NCBI RefSeq assembly: GCF_028595265.1
Contig: NZ_JAQQXP010000001.1
Span: 2,666,001 to 2,730,000, forward strand
Source of the DNA: Alteromonas gilva
Lineage (GTDB): Bacteria; Pseudomonadota; Gammaproteobacteria; Enterobacterales; Alteromonadaceae
Reading direction: 5' to 3'
Length of the DNA: 64,000 bases
Part shown: one piece after another, positions 63,145 through 64,000 of the stretch
Layout of the letters: the number at the start of each line of letters is the position of its first letter
How positions within the stretch are numbered: the stretch's first letter is position 1
Notes under the pieces: model-generated
The model's database searches: none
The model's input: only the letters and a program-made list of their open reading frames with translations
What the model was told of the DNA's origin: nothing
Translations under genes and position numbers: made by a program

Positions 63145-63780
63145 CTAAGATTCAAAGTTCTCAGTTACCGTATTCACTACCTTATCGCTATATCCAAGGA
63201 TCTGCAAAACCTGCGACAACATGGCGAGTTTCTTGGCCGTATTGTTGTTGGTTACCACCCAGTAGCCACTGTCAGGAATGGCTTTCGGATTAGTACTGCT
63301 ACCGGTATTAAGCAATGCCTCTTTACTGCTGGCAAAGTATTTGCGGTTTTTGCCTATGATGGTTTCAACCTGGCTGAAGTCCGTGGGATGTTGCAAATAC
63401 ACTTGTTGCAATATATATAAAAACTGATCAACACGCTTATCAAACTTTGCCAGCGCTGTTTTACTTATATTATTGAGTAACAGCTCTTCATCGGCCTTCG
63501 ATGCCGGCGCACCGTGCGTTGCCGCAGCGGGGGGGTTACTCACCGCCGGTGCTAAAGCCTTGGCTGCTTTAGTGGGTTTACTGACCGTTTCTGTCGGGGC
63601 AACATTAACCGTTTCAGCGACAGTTTGCGCCTTCACTGTGGCAGCAGACACGACGGTAGTAATCACGCCCGGTTCATCAATGAGTAAACGATGTAAAATC
63701 TCACTGGCACTTTCGCCAATATGTTTAGTTTGGCTCGCGATGTAAGCATATAGCTCATCATCTATCTCAATTGTTTTCAT
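63145..63780 (-). CDS. seqA: Negative modulator of replication initiation SeqA
   Basis: The 211-residue protein binds hemimethylated GATC sites and delays re-initiation at oriC. The N-terminal oligomerisation domain is MKTIEIDDELYAYIASQTK, followed by an Ala/Val/Thr-rich linker (about 45-100) and a C-terminal DNA-binding domain (about 105-205: FLYILQQVYLQHPTDFSQVETI, SGYWVVTNNNTAKK). At 211 residues it is longer than the 181 of E. coli, all in the linker. The last 220 bases of the window upstream hold no recognisable gene. Confidence 0.93.
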   Translation of the reverse strand: MKTIEIDDELYAYIASQTKHIGESASEILHRLLIDEPGVITTVVSAATVKAQTVAETVNVAPTETVSKPTKAAKALAPAVSNPPAAATHGAPASKADEELLLNNISKTALAKFDKRVDQFLYILQQVYLQHPTDFSQVETIIGKNRKYFASSKEALLNTGSSTNPKAIPDSGYWVVTNNNTAKKLAMLSQVLQILGYSDKVVNTVTENFES

Positions 63781-64000
63781 ACAGCTTCCTTTTTTGCCCG
63801 GTAGTATAATAAACCCGAGCCAGTAACGCAGCTCTTTAAATGGTCAACCATGGAATTTTTGCAGCAGTTTACAGCCGGCTAGTGTGCACTATTAAGCCAC
63901 CGCGGGTGTTTGCTGGCCCAAGGGCCTGAATGTGCACAACACAGATCATCAGCCCCTTTTCACCTATACTTAAGTATCAGACTGATTACCTTAACCAAAG

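Overview
The window is about 64 kb of chromosome from a marine-type gammaproteobacterium, most probably Alteromonadales (Alteromonadaceae); the genus cannot be fixed from sequence reading alone. The reasons are the SeqA-Pgm pair, the YffB/ArsC-like-DapE pair, TonB-dependent receptors, DUF2897, a Klebsiella-like assimilatory nitrate cluster with NasR, and several c-di-GMP proteins. No insertion sequence, prophage, CRISPR array or integrase is visible. The only RNA gene found is tRNA-Val(GAC).

Region 1 (1-17.3 kb) is a purine salvage and catabolism island. It holds the end of an NCS2 xanthine/urate permease, a TonB-dependent receptor, a purine nucleoside 'permease' family lipoprotein, adenine deaminase, a hypoxanthine/guanine permease, PuuE allantoinase, a RutR-like TetR regulator, and a tight operon xdhA-xdhB-xdhC-uraD-uraH-guaD-puuD. 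Together these take adenine and guanine through (hypo)xanthine and urate to allantoate. Urate is oxidised by the membrane cytochrome-linked PuuD rather than by a soluble uricase. Palindromes resembling the RutR consensus (TGACCA-N2-TGGTCA) lie upstream of four transcription units, which suggests one regulon that includes the outer-membrane receptor.

Region 2 (17.3-36.5 kb) has a PAS-GGDEF protein, then an assimilatory nitrate/nitrite cluster read mostly from the minus strand. The transcription units are nirC plus a PP2C/kinase fusion; nirB-nirD-nasA-cobA plus a TrpD2-like gene; and nrtA-nrtB-nrtD, porin and mobA. A divergent nasR (NIT + ANTAR) lies at the right end. Each of the three minus-strand units starts with a leader in which a small hexaloop hairpin overlaps a strong terminator ending in nine Ts, and each leader is preceded by a sigma-54-like promoter. 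This is the expected architecture for nitrate-responsive antitermination.

Region 3 (36.5-48 kb) is accessory. It contains an ArsR/AHSA1 pair with an operator palindrome inside the promoter, an orphan solute-binding-like protein, an AttEFGH-like ABC system (ATPase, large permease, lipocalin-like AttH), and an uncharacterised envelope operon of a di-CxxCH DUF1592-type protein, a Tat-exported DUF1552 protein and an ankyrin protein.

Region 4 (48-64 kb) is mostly housekeeping: mannonate dehydratase, tRNA-Val, a patatin-like lipase, an EIIA-Glc-like protein lacking both active histidines and preceded by a cluster of DnaA-box-like sites, OsmC, the ArsC-like-dapE-M15 peptidase-DUF2897 operon, YbjQ, HIT, AstE, a GGDEF/EAL protein, glycogen phosphorylase, phosphoglucomutase and SeqA.
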